From JAJPKK01 sp963787675 (GTDB lineage Bacteria; Pseudomonadota; Alphaproteobacteria; Rhizobiales; Xanthobacteraceae), in assembly GCA_963787675.1 (NCBI GenBank), contig CAWBDV010000003.1:1240001-1304000 (forward strand): 64,000 nucleotides of DNA. Direction: 5' to 3'. Positions 1 to 9,254 of the stretch are shown here, piece after piece. A program made the translations under genes and the position numbers. Position 1 is the first letter of the stretch. Each line of letters begins with the position of its first letter. The notes under the pieces are model-generated. The model did no database searches. It had not been told where the DNA came from and was given only the letters and a program-made list of their open reading frames with translations.

Positions 1-2
1 AC

Positions 3-980
3 CTGCTTTACCGGTGTTTCAAGGAGCGGCTCGGCGATACGACGACCCGCATCGGCGAAATGACCTGGATTTCCTTGTTCCGGTTTCATCGCCGCCTGGC
101 GTCGACCTACCGCCGCGGACGCATCCTCATCGCCGGAGACGCCGCTCACATTCATAGCCCGTTCGGCGGACAAGGAACGAACACGGGCCTCGGTGACGCG
201 TACAATCTCGGCTGGAAGCTGGCGATGGTCGCACAAGGCCGCGCGGACGACCGGCTCCTCGACACCTATGGGGCCGAGCGACGCCCCGTCGCGGCTGATG
301 TCCTCGCCACGACAACAACGAACACGACCTTGCTGCTGGGCAACACGCTGATCAAAAGGCTGGTACGCGACTTCGCGTTTGTGCCTGCCCTGCGCGTTCC
401 GGCCGTACAGCGCAAGATGGCGGCCAAGGCTTCTCAGCTGAACATCGGCTATGCCGGCGGCCCGCTCGCAACTGAGAGCGTATTGTCACGCATTGCCCGC
501 ATTCTGCGATCGAAACCGATCGCCGGCGCCAGAGGTGCAAACGCGGTGTGCGTGATGCTCCCCGATGGAAAGCCGACGACACTCGCCGAGCAGATCTCTT
601 CGGGCTGGGCGCTGCTTCTGTTCGGGGCCGATCGTGCGGCAGGGCGGGATTGCGCGGCCGCGGCCCGCTCCCGACTGGGCAGAGACGTCCGGGTCATCCG
701 TATCTTGCCGTGCGGCATGGCCATGGCCGCGCGCGACACCGCGGGAGTCGACACTGTGCTGCAGGATGATCGCGGGTCGATCGCCGCTGCTTATCGCCCC
801 GGAGCCGCCGAAACCATTCTCCTGCGTCCCGATGGCCATCTGGCCTGGCGTGCGTCGCGGCCAAATGCGGCCAGGCTGCGCAAATGGCTGCGCACGGCTT
901 TGGATCAGACTAACCGGGAAGACTCGGGCCGGCATGATGAAGTGCCGCGGATTCTTATGCCCGAACTCAGCCCCCAGTAA
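3..980 (+). CDS. FAD-dependent aromatic monooxygenase, C-terminal part (cut by window edge)
   Basis: The reading frame is open from the left edge, so the N-terminal GxGxxG FAD fold lies outside the window. The visible part carries the FAD-closing motif GDAAHIHSPFGGQG followed by NTGLGDAYNLGWKL, which is diagnostic of the PheA/TfdB/MhpA class of flavin hydroxylases. The last ~150 residues look like the thioredoxin-fold C-terminal domain of phenol-hydroxylase-type enzymes. These enzymes hydroxylate an aromatic ring with NAD(P)H and O2 in the cytoplasm. The substrate cannot be read from this fragment. It converges on the transporter/xdh operon, so it is probably a separate transcription unit. 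Confidence 0.88.
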   Translation: MLYRCFKERLGDTTTRIGEMTWISLFRFHRRLASTYRRGRILIAGDAAHIHSPFGGQGTNTGLGDAYNLGWKLAMVAQGRADDRLLDTYGAERRPVAADVLATTTTNTTLLLGNTLIKRLVRDFAFVPALRVPAVQRKMAAKASQLNIGYAGGPLATESVLSRIARILRSKPIAGARGANAVCVMLPDGKPTTLAEQISSGWALLLFGADRAAGRDCAAAARSRLGRDVRVIRILPCGMAMAARDTAGVDTVLQDDRGSIAAAYRPGAAETILLRPDGHLAWRASRPNAARLRKWLRTALDQTNREDSGRHDEVPRILMPELSPQ

Positions 981-1033
981 TTCAAGGGAAGGCCGGTCTG
1001 GCGGCCATCCTTCGTCAGGTACCCTCAAACGCA

Positions 1034-1059
1034 CATGGCCGGGCGCGGGCCCGGCCATG
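1034..1059. terminator. Hairpin between convergent genes
   Basis: A perfect 11-bp inverted repeat (CATGGCCGGGC / GCCCGGCCATG) with a 4-base loop lies between the stop of the FAD monooxygenase (+) and the stop of the substrate-binding protein (-). Neither side has a strong T tract, so bidirectional termination is an inference from the convergent position and stem strength. Confidence 0.5.
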
Positions 1060-1134
1060 GTAGCCATCGACAAACGACGAAGTGAGCGACGGTCAACCGT
1101 CGACGATCAACCGCTGACGAGCAACCGTCGGCGA

Positions 1135-2244
1135 TCACTTGCCGGGGAGCTTGTCGTCCACGCCCTTCACATAGAAGTTCATGCCGAGAATCTGGCCGTC
1201 GTCGAGATGGTCGCCGCCCTTGCATTCGACGGTCTTGCCATCCTGCGCGACGACCGGGCACTTGAAGGGATGAAGCGTGCCGGCGACGATCGCGGCCTCG
1301 GTGTCCATCGCCATCTTCTTCACGTCGTCGGGCATGTTGGTGAAGGGCGCCATCACGACGAGCTTCGACTTGAGGCCGCCCCAGGTGTCGGTCGAGGTCC
1401 ACTTGTTGCCGAGCTCGAGCTTGACGCGGTCGTCGTAGTACGGAGCCCAGTTGTCGACGATCGCGGTGAGCTGCGCCTTCGGGCCGAACTTGATCATGTC
1501 GGAGTCCTGGCCGAACGCGTAGGCGTTGCGCGAGGCAGCGATCTGCATCGCGGCCGGGCTGTCGGTGTGCTGCATGATGACGTCGGCACCTTGGTCGAGC
1601 AGAGCCTTGGCAGCATCGGCTTCCTTGCCCGGATCGAACCAGGTGTTCACCCAGATGATTTTCACCTTGATGTCGGGATTGATCGACTGGGCGCCCAGCA
1701 TGGTGGCGTTGATGCCCGAGACCACTTCCGGGATCGGGAACGACACGATGTAGCCGAGCACGCCGGACTTCGACATCTTGGCGGCGATCTGACCCTGGAT
1801 GTAGCGGCCCTCGTAGAACCGGCCCGAATAGGTCGCGACGTTCTTTTCGCGCTTGTAACCGGTGGCATGCTCGAAGTTCACGCGCGGATACTTCTTGGCG
1901 ACCTTGACGGTCGGGTCCATGTAGCCGAACGAAGTGGTGAAGATCAGCCTGTTGCCGGCGCGCACGAGCTGCTCGATGGAGCGCTCGGCGTCGGGGCCTT
2001 CCGGCACGTTTTCGAGATAGGTCGTGTCGATCTTGTCGCCCATGTCCTTGACGAGACCTTGCCGACCCACTTCATGCTGGTAGGTCCAGCCGAAATCGCC
2101 CACCGGTCCGAGGTAGATGAACCCGACCTTGAGCTTGCCCTCCGCACTCTTGGCGTCGGGAATGGTGCCCGGAAACATGGCTGCAAACCCGAACGCGGCG
2201 GCCGCGGCCGTGGCAGCAGCGATAGCAATGACGGGTAATCTCAT
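1135..2244 (-). CDS. BMP-family ABC transporter substrate-binding protein (system 1)
   Basis: A 369-residue periplasmic binding protein of the BMP/PnrA/PurA-like family. An Ala-rich signal peptide comes first, then the family hallmark VGFIYLGPVGDFGWTYQHE, and later TTSFGYMDP and FGQDSDM. The family binds nucleosides and purines. The ATG at 2244 is chosen because it gives a signal peptide; the frame stays open further upstream but only by reading through the intergenic space and the permease. It is the last gene of the operon xdhA-xdhB-xdhC-ATPase-two permeases-binding protein, 74 bases behind the permease. Linkage to xanthine dehydrogenase suggests purine bases or nucleosides as ligand (inference). 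Confidence 0.9.
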   Translation of the reverse strand: MRLPVIAIAAATAAAAAFGFAAMFPGTIPDAKSAEGKLKVGFIYLGPVGDFGWTYQHEVGRQGLVKDMGDKIDTTYLENVPEGPDAERSIEQLVRAGNRLIFTTSFGYMDPTVKVAKKYPRVNFEHATGYKREKNVATYSGRFYEGRYIQGQIAAKMSKSGVLGYIVSFPIPEVVSGINATMLGAQSINPDIKVKIIWVNTWFDPGKEADAAKALLDQGADVIMQHTDSPAAMQIAASRNAYAFGQDSDMIKFGPKAQLTAIVDNWAPYYDDRVKLELGNKWTSTDTWGGLKSKLVVMAPFTNMPDDVKKMAMDTEAAIVAGTLHPFKCPVVAQDGKTVECKGGDHLDDGQILGMNFYVKGVDDKLPGK

Positions 2245-2318
2245 ATCAAACTCCGATTTATAGCGGGGGGATTTGGTTGCACGGATGCGGGCGCCCGCCC
2301 GCGCGCCTCCGTGGCTGC

Positions 2319-3263
2319 TCAGCGGTCCGGCACGAACACCAGACCCAATGACGCGGGCGCCGCGGACCCGGCAAGACCGCGGCCTCGCGAAATCACGATC
2401 AGAACCAGGATGGTCGCGAGATACGGCAAGGATGACATGAACTGGGGTGGAATGGGCAATCCCAACGCCTGCACGTGAAGCTGGGAGATCGTGACGGCGC
2501 CGAACAGATAAGCCCCGATCACCAGCCGGCCCGGCAGCCATGATGCGAAGACGACGAGCGCAAGCGCGATCCAGCCGCGTCCCGCCGTCATTCCGGGAAT
2601 GAAGAACGGCGTGTAGGCGAGCGGCAGATAGGCGCCGGCAAGTCCCGCGCAGGCGCCGCCGAATAGGACCGCGAGGAAACGGATGCGCAGCACCGGATAA
2701 CCGAGCGCATGGGCCGAAACGTGGTTGTCGCCGACAGCCCGGAGGATCAACCCCGCGCGCGTGCGGTAGAGAAACCACCAGATGCCGATCACGAGCGCGA
2801 TCGACAGGTAGACGAAGCCGTCCTGGCCGAACAGGATTTTGCCCACGAACGGGATGCTGGTGAGTCCGGGAATATCGAGGTGCGGCGCGGTCTCGACGCG
2901 CTCGCCGACAAAGCCCGCGCCGATCAGGCCCGACAGGCCGACACCGAAGATCGTGAGCGCAAGGCCCGCCGCGACCTGGTTGACCGCAAGTCCCAGGGTC
3001 AAGACGGCAAAGATCGCCGACGTGAACACCCCGGCGAGAATACCCGCGAGCGCGCCGACGACCACCGATCCGGCGAATGACCCGGTGTAGGAGTGGGTGA
3101 AATAGGCGCCAGCGAAGCCGCAGGCCGCGCCCATGATCATCATGCCCTCGATCCCGAGGTTGAGGACACCGGAGCGCTCGGCGACAAGCTCTCCGGACGC
3201 GGCGAGGAGCAGCGGCGTCGAGGCGGCGATCACCGAGAGGATGATCGGCTCAAGCATTTCCAT
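2319..3263 (-). CDS. ABC transporter permease, BMP/nucleoside type (NupQ-like)
   Basis: A 314-residue inner-membrane permease of the BPD_transp_2 family with about 8 hydrophobic segments. The N-terminal signature ERSGVLNLGIEGMMIMG is typical of the second permease of BMP-type importers. Start: ATG at 3263 (or 3257), overlapping the end of the preceding permease gene by 14 bases, so the two are translationally coupled. It forms the channel with the 364-residue permease and is driven by the double-NBD ATPase upstream. Substrate inferred as purine or nucleoside from the linked xdh genes. Confidence 0.88.
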   Translation of the reverse strand: MEMLEPIILSVIAASTPLLLAASGELVAERSGVLNLGIEGMMIMGAACGFAGAYFTHSYTGSFAGSVVVGALAGILAGVFTSAIFAVLTLGLAVNQVAAGLALTIFGVGLSGLIGAGFVGERVETAPHLDIPGLTSIPFVGKILFGQDGFVYLSIALVIGIWWFLYRTRAGLILRAVGDNHVSAHALGYPVLRIRFLAVLFGGACAGLAGAYLPLAYTPFFIPGMTAGRGWIALALVVFASWLPGRLVIGAYLFGAVTISQLHVQALGLPIPPQFMSSLPYLATILVLIVISRGRGLAGSAAPASLGLVFVPDR

Positions 3264-4344
3264 CGACGGCAGCTCCAAGGCGGGACGATACCAGGCGAAT
3301 GCGGTAGAGGATCATCGAATCGCACGCAAGCACGTAGAACAGCAAAATGCCCTGGAAAACCTTGGTGAGATCGAGCGGCACCTTGATGGAAATCTGCGCC
3401 TGCTCGCCGCCGATGAAAGTGAGCGCCAGGAAAAGACCGGCGATGAGGATGCCGATCGGATTGAGCCGACCAAGAAACGCCACGATGATCGCAGTGAAGC
3501 CGTAGCCGGGCGAGAAGTTCGGCTGCAGGTGGCCGACCGGCCCCGCGACTTCGATGATGCCGGCAAGGCCTGCGAGCGCGCCTGAAATCATGAAGGTCAG
3601 GATGATGAGCCGGTTGGCGTCGAAGCCCGCGAACCGCGCGGCGCGCGGCGCCGCACCGACCACCCTGATCTCGAAGCCCTTGATGGTGCGGCCGAGCAGC
3701 ACCGTCGCGATCATGACGACGATCAGCGCCAGCACCGAGCCGAGGTGGAGGCGCGTCCCCTCGGCCAGGATCGGGACCGTCGCGACCGGATCGAACTCGG
3801 CGGTCGTTGGAAAGTTGAAGCCGTTGGGATCGCGCCAAGGCCCGCGCACAAGGTAGTCGAGGCCGAGATCGGCGACATAGACCAGCATCAGGCTCGTGAG
3901 AATCTCGCTCGCCCCGAAATAGATCTTGCACAGCGCCGGGATCAGCCCATAAAGCGCACCGCCGATCGCGCCCAACACCAGCATCGCCGGCAGCACCCAT
4001 ATTCCCGCATCGGTGCCCTGGGTCGTGACCGCGAGCCACGATCCGCAGACGGCGCCGACGAGGAACTGGCCCTCAGCGCCGATATTCCAGACGTTGGCGA
4101 TGTAGCAGAGCGACAAGCCGACCGCGATCATGACGAGCGGCGTTGCCTTTACCACGAGCTCGACCAGCGAATAGCTGTCGGTCAGCGGCTCGATGAAATA
4201 GACCTCGAGTGCGGTCAGTGGATTCTTGCCCAACACCGCAAACAGGATCGCCATCGTCACGAGCGTGAGCCCGATCGCGATCAGCGGCGAGGCGATCGCG
4301 ATGGTGGTGGAGCGTTCGGCGCGGCGCTCAAGCACCAGCTGCAT
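3250..4344 (-). CDS. ABC transporter permease, BMP/nucleoside type (NupP-like)
   Basis: A 364-residue permease of the BPD_transp_2 family with multiple membrane spans. Features include YIANVWNIGAEGQF near residue 80 and the EVAGPVGHLQPN block late in the protein, both typical of the larger permease of BMP importers. The ATG at 4344 overlaps the ATPase stop by 17 bases and its own end overlaps the next permease, so the transporter genes are tightly coupled. It should pair with the shorter permease in a heterodimeric inner-membrane channel. Confidence 0.88.
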   Translation of the reverse strand: MQLVLERRAERSTTIAIASPLIAIGLTLVTMAILFAVLGKNPLTALEVYFIEPLTDSYSLVELVVKATPLVMIAVGLSLCYIANVWNIGAEGQFLVGAVCGSWLAVTTQGTDAGIWVLPAMLVLGAIGGALYGLIPALCKIYFGASEILTSLMLVYVADLGLDYLVRGPWRDPNGFNFPTTAEFDPVATVPILAEGTRLHLGSVLALIVVMIATVLLGRTIKGFEIRVVGAAPRAARFAGFDANRLIILTFMISGALAGLAGIIEVAGPVGHLQPNFSPGYGFTAIIVAFLGRLNPIGILIAGLFLALTFIGGEQAQISIKVPLDLTKVFQGILLFYVLACDSMILYRIRLVSSRLGAAVDGNA

Positions 4345-5920
4345 GGCTCACGCTCCCTTGCTCGATCCCTTGCTCGGCAGCCGCTTTGCCCTTGCTGCCT
4401 CCCATCAACAGGCCGAGGGTCTCGCGGTTGGATTTTGCGGCTTCCATCGGCTCGGACAGCGTGCCGTGGAAGATCACGGCAATGCGGTCGGCGATCTCCT
4501 CGATCTCATCGAGATCCTGGCTGATCACGAGCACCGCCGCCCCCCGCGTGGCAAGGTTGATCAGCGCTTGTCGTATCGTTGCGGCGGCGCCGGCGTCGAC
4601 GCCCCACGTCGGCTGCGCGACGACGAGCACGCCGGGTTCGCGGAGGATTTCCCGGCCTACCACGAACTTCTGCAGGTTGCCGCCCGAGAGACTTACGGCC
4701 TCGGGGTCGCGCTTGGCTTTGCGCACATCGAAGGCCTTGGTGGTGTTATCGACGACGGCGAGCGTCGCGCCGCGATCGATGAAGCCGTGATGGACCATGC
4801 CGGCGGCGGCGTGGCCGGTGAGCAGTGCATTGTCGGACAGTTTCATGCGCGGCGCGGTGCCGTGGCCGAGCCGTTCCTCGGGCACGAAGGCAACGCCGAG
4901 CTTGCGCCGTTCGGTGATCGAGGCGCGCCCGACCGCCTGACCATCGACGATGATGTTGTCGGCGTGACGGGAGAGACGCTCGCCCGAGATCGCGGAGAAC
5001 AATTCGTCCTGGCCATTGCCGGAGACCCCGGCAAGTCCGACGATTTCGCCGCCGTGGACATCGAGCGAAATCTGTTTGAGCTGCACCCCGTGCGGGTCGT
5101 CGGGCTCAAGGGTGAGATCGTGGACGCGCAGGCGTACAGGTCCTTGCTTGCGTCCGGTCTCGGCCCGCACCTCGCCGATATCGGCGCCAACCATCATGCG
5201 CGCCAGCGATGCGGCCGTCTCCTGGCGCGGATCGCAGGTCGCGACCTTCTTGCCGCCGCGCAGGATGGTCGCGGTGTCGCACAGCGCCTTCACCTCATCG
5301 AGCTTGTGGGAAATGTAAAGGATTGCGCGACCTTCGCTCTTGAGCCTCCGCAGCGTGATGAACAACTGATCGGTTTCCTGCGGCGTGAGCACCGATGTCG
5401 GTTCATCGAGGATCAGGAGCTTCGGATTTTGCATCAGCGCACGCACGATTTCGATGCGCTGCCGCTCGCCGACCGACAGTCGCCACACTTCGCGGCCGGG
5501 CTCGAGCGGAAGACCGTAGTCGCGGGACAGCTCGGCGAGCCGCTTCGACATCGCCGCGAAAGGCTCCTTGCCGGAGAGGCCAAGGGCCACGTTTTCAGCC
5601 ACGGTCAAATTCTCGAACAGCGAGAAATGCTGAAACACCATCCCGATGCCAAGCGACCGCGCCGCCGACGGACCGGACAGCACGACCTTGTTGCCCATCC
5701 AGGCAATATCGCCCGACGTCGGCTGCAACAGGCCGTAGATGATCTTGACGAGCGTGGACTTGCCGGCACCGTTCTCGCCGAGCAGCGCGTGCGTCTCCGT
5801 CGGATAGAGATCGAGGTCGATCGAGTCGTTGGCGGCGAAGGTGCCGAACTTCTTGGTGATGTGGATGGCCGACAGAAGCGGTTCACGTCCGGGCTTCGGC
5901 TGGGGCGTGGGATCAAGCAT
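4328..5920 (-). CDS. ABC transporter ATP-binding protein with two NBDs (system 1)
   Basis: A 530-residue cytoplasmic ATPase with two nucleotide-binding domains, as in sugar/nucleoside (RbsA/NupO-type) importers. NBD1 has the Walker A LLGENGAGKSTLVK, signature LSVGERQRIE and Walker B LLILDEPTSVL. NBD2 has a degenerate Walker A (LAGVSGNGQDEL) and signature LSGGNLQKF, the usual asymmetry of this class. ATG at 5920 overlaps the xdhC stop by 8 bases; a GTG 12 bases upstream is the alternative. It energises the two permeases downstream. Confidence 0.92.
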   Translation of the reverse strand: MLDPTPQPKPGREPLLSAIHITKKFGTFAANDSIDLDLYPTETHALLGENGAGKSTLVKIIYGLLQPTSGDIAWMGNKVVLSGPSAARSLGIGMVFQHFSLFENLTVAENVALGLSGKEPFAAMSKRLAELSRDYGLPLEPGREVWRLSVGERQRIEIVRALMQNPKLLILDEPTSVLTPQETDQLFITLRRLKSEGRAILYISHKLDEVKALCDTATILRGGKKVATCDPRQETAASLARMMVGADIGEVRAETGRKQGPVRLRVHDLTLEPDDPHGVQLKQISLDVHGGEIVGLAGVSGNGQDELFSAISGERLSRHADNIIVDGQAVGRASITERRKLGVAFVPEERLGHGTAPRMKLSDNALLTGHAAAGMVHHGFIDRGATLAVVDNTTKAFDVRKAKRDPEAVSLSGGNLQKFVVGREILREPGVLVVAQPTWGVDAGAAATIRQALINLATRGAAVLVISQDLDEIEEIADRIAVIFHGTLSEPMEAAKSNRETLGLLMGGSKGKAAAEQGIEQGSVSHAAGA

Positions 5921-6917
5921 GGTTGGCCCCACGAGGCCGCTCGGTCGCGCCCGCGGGCGTAGATTTCGCCGCCGCAGCGGCGTCGCGCATGATCAAGAGC
6001 TGGGCTGCGATCGAGGCTGCGATCGCGGCGGGAGCCTTGTCCTTGATCTCGGTGAGGCCGATCGGACAAACGAGGCGCGCAATGTCATCGTCCGCAAGGC
6101 CGATCTGGCGCAGCCGGCTGACGAAGCGCGCTCGTTTAGTCGCGCTGCCGATCAGGCCCACATAACGAAAGCGTCGGGCGAGCAACGCTGCGGCAACAAT
6201 GTCGAGATCAAGAGCGTGGCTGTGGGTCATCACGGCAATGAAGGCCCCGTCGGGGGCTCGATCGATGAACCGCACCGGATCGCCACCGCTGTGGCAGGTC
6301 ACGTTGCCGGGAACATGGGTCGGAAAGGCATTCGGCCGCGGATCGATCCAGCTGACCGCGAAGGGCAGCGGCGCCAGCGCAAGTACGAGGCCCTGACCGA
6401 CATGGCCGGCGCCGAAGAGATAGAGCGGCGTCGCGTCGTTGCCGAACCGCTCCGCGAGGCGGCCGTCCGCAAGGCGCCCATAGCCTGCCGCCGGCGGAGC
6501 GACGTCATTGCCGGCCATGCGTCGCGAGGCCGGATTGCCGGGCTCGGCAACAGTGATCAGTTCGCCCGCACCCTCGGCGACAGCGAACGGAGCAACCTTT
6601 TCGAGGTCGCCGATCCCAAAGCGCTCCAGCGTCACCGTCACCCGGCCGCCGCAGCATTGTCCGAGCTCAGGGCCTAACGCTTTGTTGAGCCTGCGGAATG
6701 TGGCGCCCTCGCCGGCCATCATCTGTTGCGCTTCGGCGAGCGCGAGCCACTCCAGCGCGCCGCCACCAATGGTGCCGCTGAAACGCCCGTCAGGGCGCAC
6801 GATCATGCGGGCGCCGACTTCGCGCGGGCTCGAGCCGTGCGAGTCCGACAGGGTCACCAGCACCGCCGCGCCATGCTCGGTGATGAATCGTTCGATCGTG
6901 GGCCAGACCCGGACCAT
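5913..6917 (-). CDS. xdhC: Xanthine dehydrogenase accessory protein XdhC
   Basis: A 334-residue XdhC/CoxI-family protein. These bind molybdenum cofactor, promote its sulfuration and hand it to the large subunit of xanthine dehydrogenase. The N-terminal CoxI region has HGSSPREVGARM and GTIGGGALEW. The C-terminal Rossmann part has LFGAGHVGQGLVLAL, TYTH-like 'VMTHSHALD' and YVGLIGSATKRARF. It lies 6 bases after xdhB, in the same direction, so it is co-expressed with its client enzyme. Its stop overlaps the start of the ABC ATPase, linking enzyme and transporter. Confidence 0.95.
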   Translation of the reverse strand: MVRVWPTIERFITEHGAAVLVTLSDSHGSSPREVGARMIVRPDGRFSGTIGGGALEWLALAEAQQMMAGEGATFRRLNKALGPELGQCCGGRVTVTLERFGIGDLEKVAPFAVAEGAGELITVAEPGNPASRRMAGNDVAPPAAGYGRLADGRLAERFGNDATPLYLFGAGHVGQGLVLALAPLPFAVSWIDPRPNAFPTHVPGNVTCHSGGDPVRFIDRAPDGAFIAVMTHSHALDLDIVAAALLARRFRYVGLIGSATKRARFVSRLRQIGLADDDIARLVCPIGLTEIKDKAPAAIAASIAAQLLIMRDAAAAAKSTPAGATERPRGANHA

Positions 6918-6923
6918 TGTTTC

Positions 6924-9254
6924 TCAATGCTGCGCCATTGCCCCTACGGCATGCAAGATCGATTCCGGGGTCGCCGGCGCGTGGAGCGACACCGGCTGTC
7001 CGGGCTTAAGGCTTGCGATCGCGTCAGCGATGGCCCCGAAGACCGAAATGCCCAGCATCAGCGGCGGCTCTCCCACGGCCTTCGAGCGGTAGATCGTCGG
7101 TTCACGGTTCGCGCCTTTGAACAAGGTCACACGGAAATCGGCCGGCACGTCGGGCGCGCAGGGAATCTTGTAGGTCGAGGGAGCGTGGGTCAGCAGGCGG
7201 CCGTTGGCGTCGTAGACGAGTTCCTCGGTGGTGAGCCAGCCCATGCCCTGGACGAACCCGCCCTCGATTTGGCCGATATCGATCGACGGATTGAGCGAGT
7301 GGCCGACGTCGTGAAGGATGTCCACCCGTTGCACCTTCATCTCGCCGGTCGTGATGTCGACCAGGACTTCGGAGCAGGCGGCGCCATAGGAGAAATAATA
7401 GAACGGCCGTCCAGTCGCTTTCTTCGCGTCCCAATGAATTTCGGGCGTCTTGTAGAAGCCGGTCGAGGACAGCGAAACGCGGGCGAAGTAGGCCTCCTTG
7501 ACCAGGTCCGGAAACGAGATCGACCAGTTCGAGATCAGCACCTGATTATCGAGAAACTTGATGCGATCGGCCGGCACCTCCCATTTTTCCGAAGCAAAAT
7601 CGATAAGTCGACCCTTGATGGCCGCCGCCGCCGCCCGCGCGGCCATGCCATTGAGATCGGTGCCCGAGGAGGCCGCGGTCGCCGAGGTGTTGGGCACCTT
7701 CGCGGTCGTGGTGGCAGTGATCTTGACCTTGTCGAGGTCGATGCCGAATTCCTCCGCGACCACCTGGGCGATCTTGATGAAGAGCCCCTGCCCCATCTCG
7801 GTCCCGCCGTGGTTCAGGTGCACCGAACCGTCCTGATAGACGTGGACGAGCGCGCCGGCCTGGTTGAGGAAGGTCGTGGTGAACGAGATGCCGAACTTGA
7901 TCGGCGTCAGCGCAATTCCCCGCTTGAGGAAACGGCTATCGCGATTGAATGCCGTTATCGCCGCACGCCGCGCGCGGTAATCCGAACTTTCCTCCAGTTG
8001 GTCGATCAACTCCGGCATGATGTTGTCGGTGACCTGCATGCCGTAGGGCGTCATGTCCCGGCCGGGGCCATAGAAGTTGCGCTTGCGCACATCGAGCGGA
8101 TCGATGCCGAGCGTGCAGGCGATGTCATCGAGCGTGCGCTCGATCGCGACCATGCCCTGAGGGCCGCCGAAGCCCCGGAACGCCGTGTTCGACACGGTGT
8201 GCGTCTTCATCCGCTTGCTGAGGATGTGCGCCGCCGGCAGATAATAGGCATTGTCGGCGTGGAACATGGCGCGATCGTTGATCGCCGCTGACAGATCGGC
8301 GGAATAGCCGCAGCGCGAGGCCAGCACGAGATCGACGCCCTGAAGCCGGCCCTCGCTATCGAAGCCCGCCCGATAATCGGCGCGGAAATCGTGACGCTTG
8401 CCGGTCATCGCCATGTCGTCGTCGCGGTCGAGCCTGATCTTGCACGGGCGCCCCGTGACGCGGGCCGCGACCGCCGCAATCGCCGCCCATTGCGCGGCCT
8501 GGCTCTCCTTGCCGCCGAACGCGCCGCCCATGCGGCGCACCTCGACTGTCACCGCCGCGTTCGGGAGCTTGAGCGCGTGGGCGACGATGTGCTGCAACTC
8601 GCTCGGATGCTGGGTCGAGGCATGGACCATCATGTCGTCCTCGCCCGGAATGGCGAGCGACACTTGGCCTTCGAGATAGAAGTGCTCCTGGCCACCGATC
8701 CGAACCATGCCCTCGACATGGCGCTCTGCTGCTGCGAGCGCACTGGCGCTATCACCTTGCTGGAAGACGTAATCCGGCAGGATGTGGCAGTCGGCCTTGA
8801 GCGCGTCGTCGACCGAGACCAGCGGCGTCTCGGCCGCGATATCGACCTTTGCGAGCCGCACGGCGCGGCGGGCCTGGTCGCGCGTTTCGGCAGCGACGGC
8901 AAACAACACTTGCCCGTGGAATTCGACCTCCCCGTCGGCGAATATCGGATCGTCGCCCATGACCGGGCTTGCGTCGTTCTTGCCGGGAACGTCCTTGGCG
9001 GTGAGCACGGCAACCACGCCCGGCGCCGCGCGCACGGCATCGAGATCGAGTTTCACGACGCGCCCGCGCGCCGCGGGGGAGCCGCCGACGGCGATATGAA
9101 GCGTGCCCGCGGGCTCGCGCACATCGTCCACATAGACCGCGCTGCCGGAGACGTGGCGAGGCGCGGAATCGTGGCGCGTCGATACGCCGACCACGCGTAG
9201 CGTGTGGTCCGGCGCGACAGTCTCGTCGGGCGAGCGTTCAGTGACCGGCGGCAT
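6924..9254 (-). CDS. xdhB: Xanthine dehydrogenase, molybdopterin-binding large subunit
   Basis: A 776-residue subunit of the heteromeric bacterial xanthine dehydrogenase (xanthine to urate; hypoxanthine to xanthine), close to the family length. It has the N-terminal YVDDV region, the Moco-contact loop RMGGAFGGKESQA, and near the end the GEPP motif (SKAVGEPPLMLG) that carries the catalytic glutamate. A longer frame runs upstream through xdhA, but ATG 9254 gives the family N-terminus (SPRHVSGSAVYVDDV-type) and overlaps the xdhA stop by 17 bases. Upstream of xdhC. Confidence 0.96.
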   Translation of the reverse strand: MPPVTERSPDETVAPDHTLRVVGVSTRHDSAPRHVSGSAVYVDDVREPAGTLHIAVGGSPAARGRVVKLDLDAVRAAPGVVAVLTAKDVPGKNDASPVMGDDPIFADGEVEFHGQVLFAVAAETRDQARRAVRLAKVDIAAETPLVSVDDALKADCHILPDYVFQQGDSASALAAAERHVEGMVRIGGQEHFYLEGQVSLAIPGEDDMMVHASTQHPSELQHIVAHALKLPNAAVTVEVRRMGGAFGGKESQAAQWAAIAAVAARVTGRPCKIRLDRDDDMAMTGKRHDFRADYRAGFDSEGRLQGVDLVLASRCGYSADLSAAINDRAMFHADNAYYLPAAHILSKRMKTHTVSNTAFRGFGGPQGMVAIERTLDDIACTLGIDPLDVRKRNFYGPGRDMTPYGMQVTDNIMPELIDQLEESSDYRARRAAITAFNRDSRFLKRGIALTPIKFGISFTTTFLNQAGALVHVYQDGSVHLNHGGTEMGQGLFIKIAQVVAEEFGIDLDKVKITATTTAKVPNTSATAASSGTDLNGMAARAAAAAIKGRLIDFASEKWEVPADRIKFLDNQVLISNWSISFPDLVKEAYFARVSLSSTGFYKTPEIHWDAKKATGRPFYYFSYGAACSEVLVDITTGEMKVQRVDILHDVGHSLNPSIDIGQIEGGFVQGMGWLTTEELVYDANGRLLTHAPSTYKIPCAPDVPADFRVTLFKGANREPTIYRSKAVGEPPLMLGISVFGAIADAIASLKPGQPVSLHAPATPESILHAVGAMAQH

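Noticed and set aside
1080..1134. Short CAACCGTCGACGATCAACCG-type repeats after 1080
   Set aside because: Only imperfect short repetitions over ~55 bases; no array or clear function.
565..2238. 557-codon open frame on the plus strand
   Set aside because: Antisense shadow of the monooxygenase tail and the binding-protein gene; composition is His/Arg/Glu-rich without family motifs.
2245..2778. Upstream extension of the substrate-binding protein frame
   Set aside because: It reads through the intergenic gap and the permease; no signal peptide would result.
4226..5962. 578-codon plus-strand frame
   Set aside because: Antisense to the ABC ATPase; GC-rich codon periodicity creates such frames on the opposite strand.
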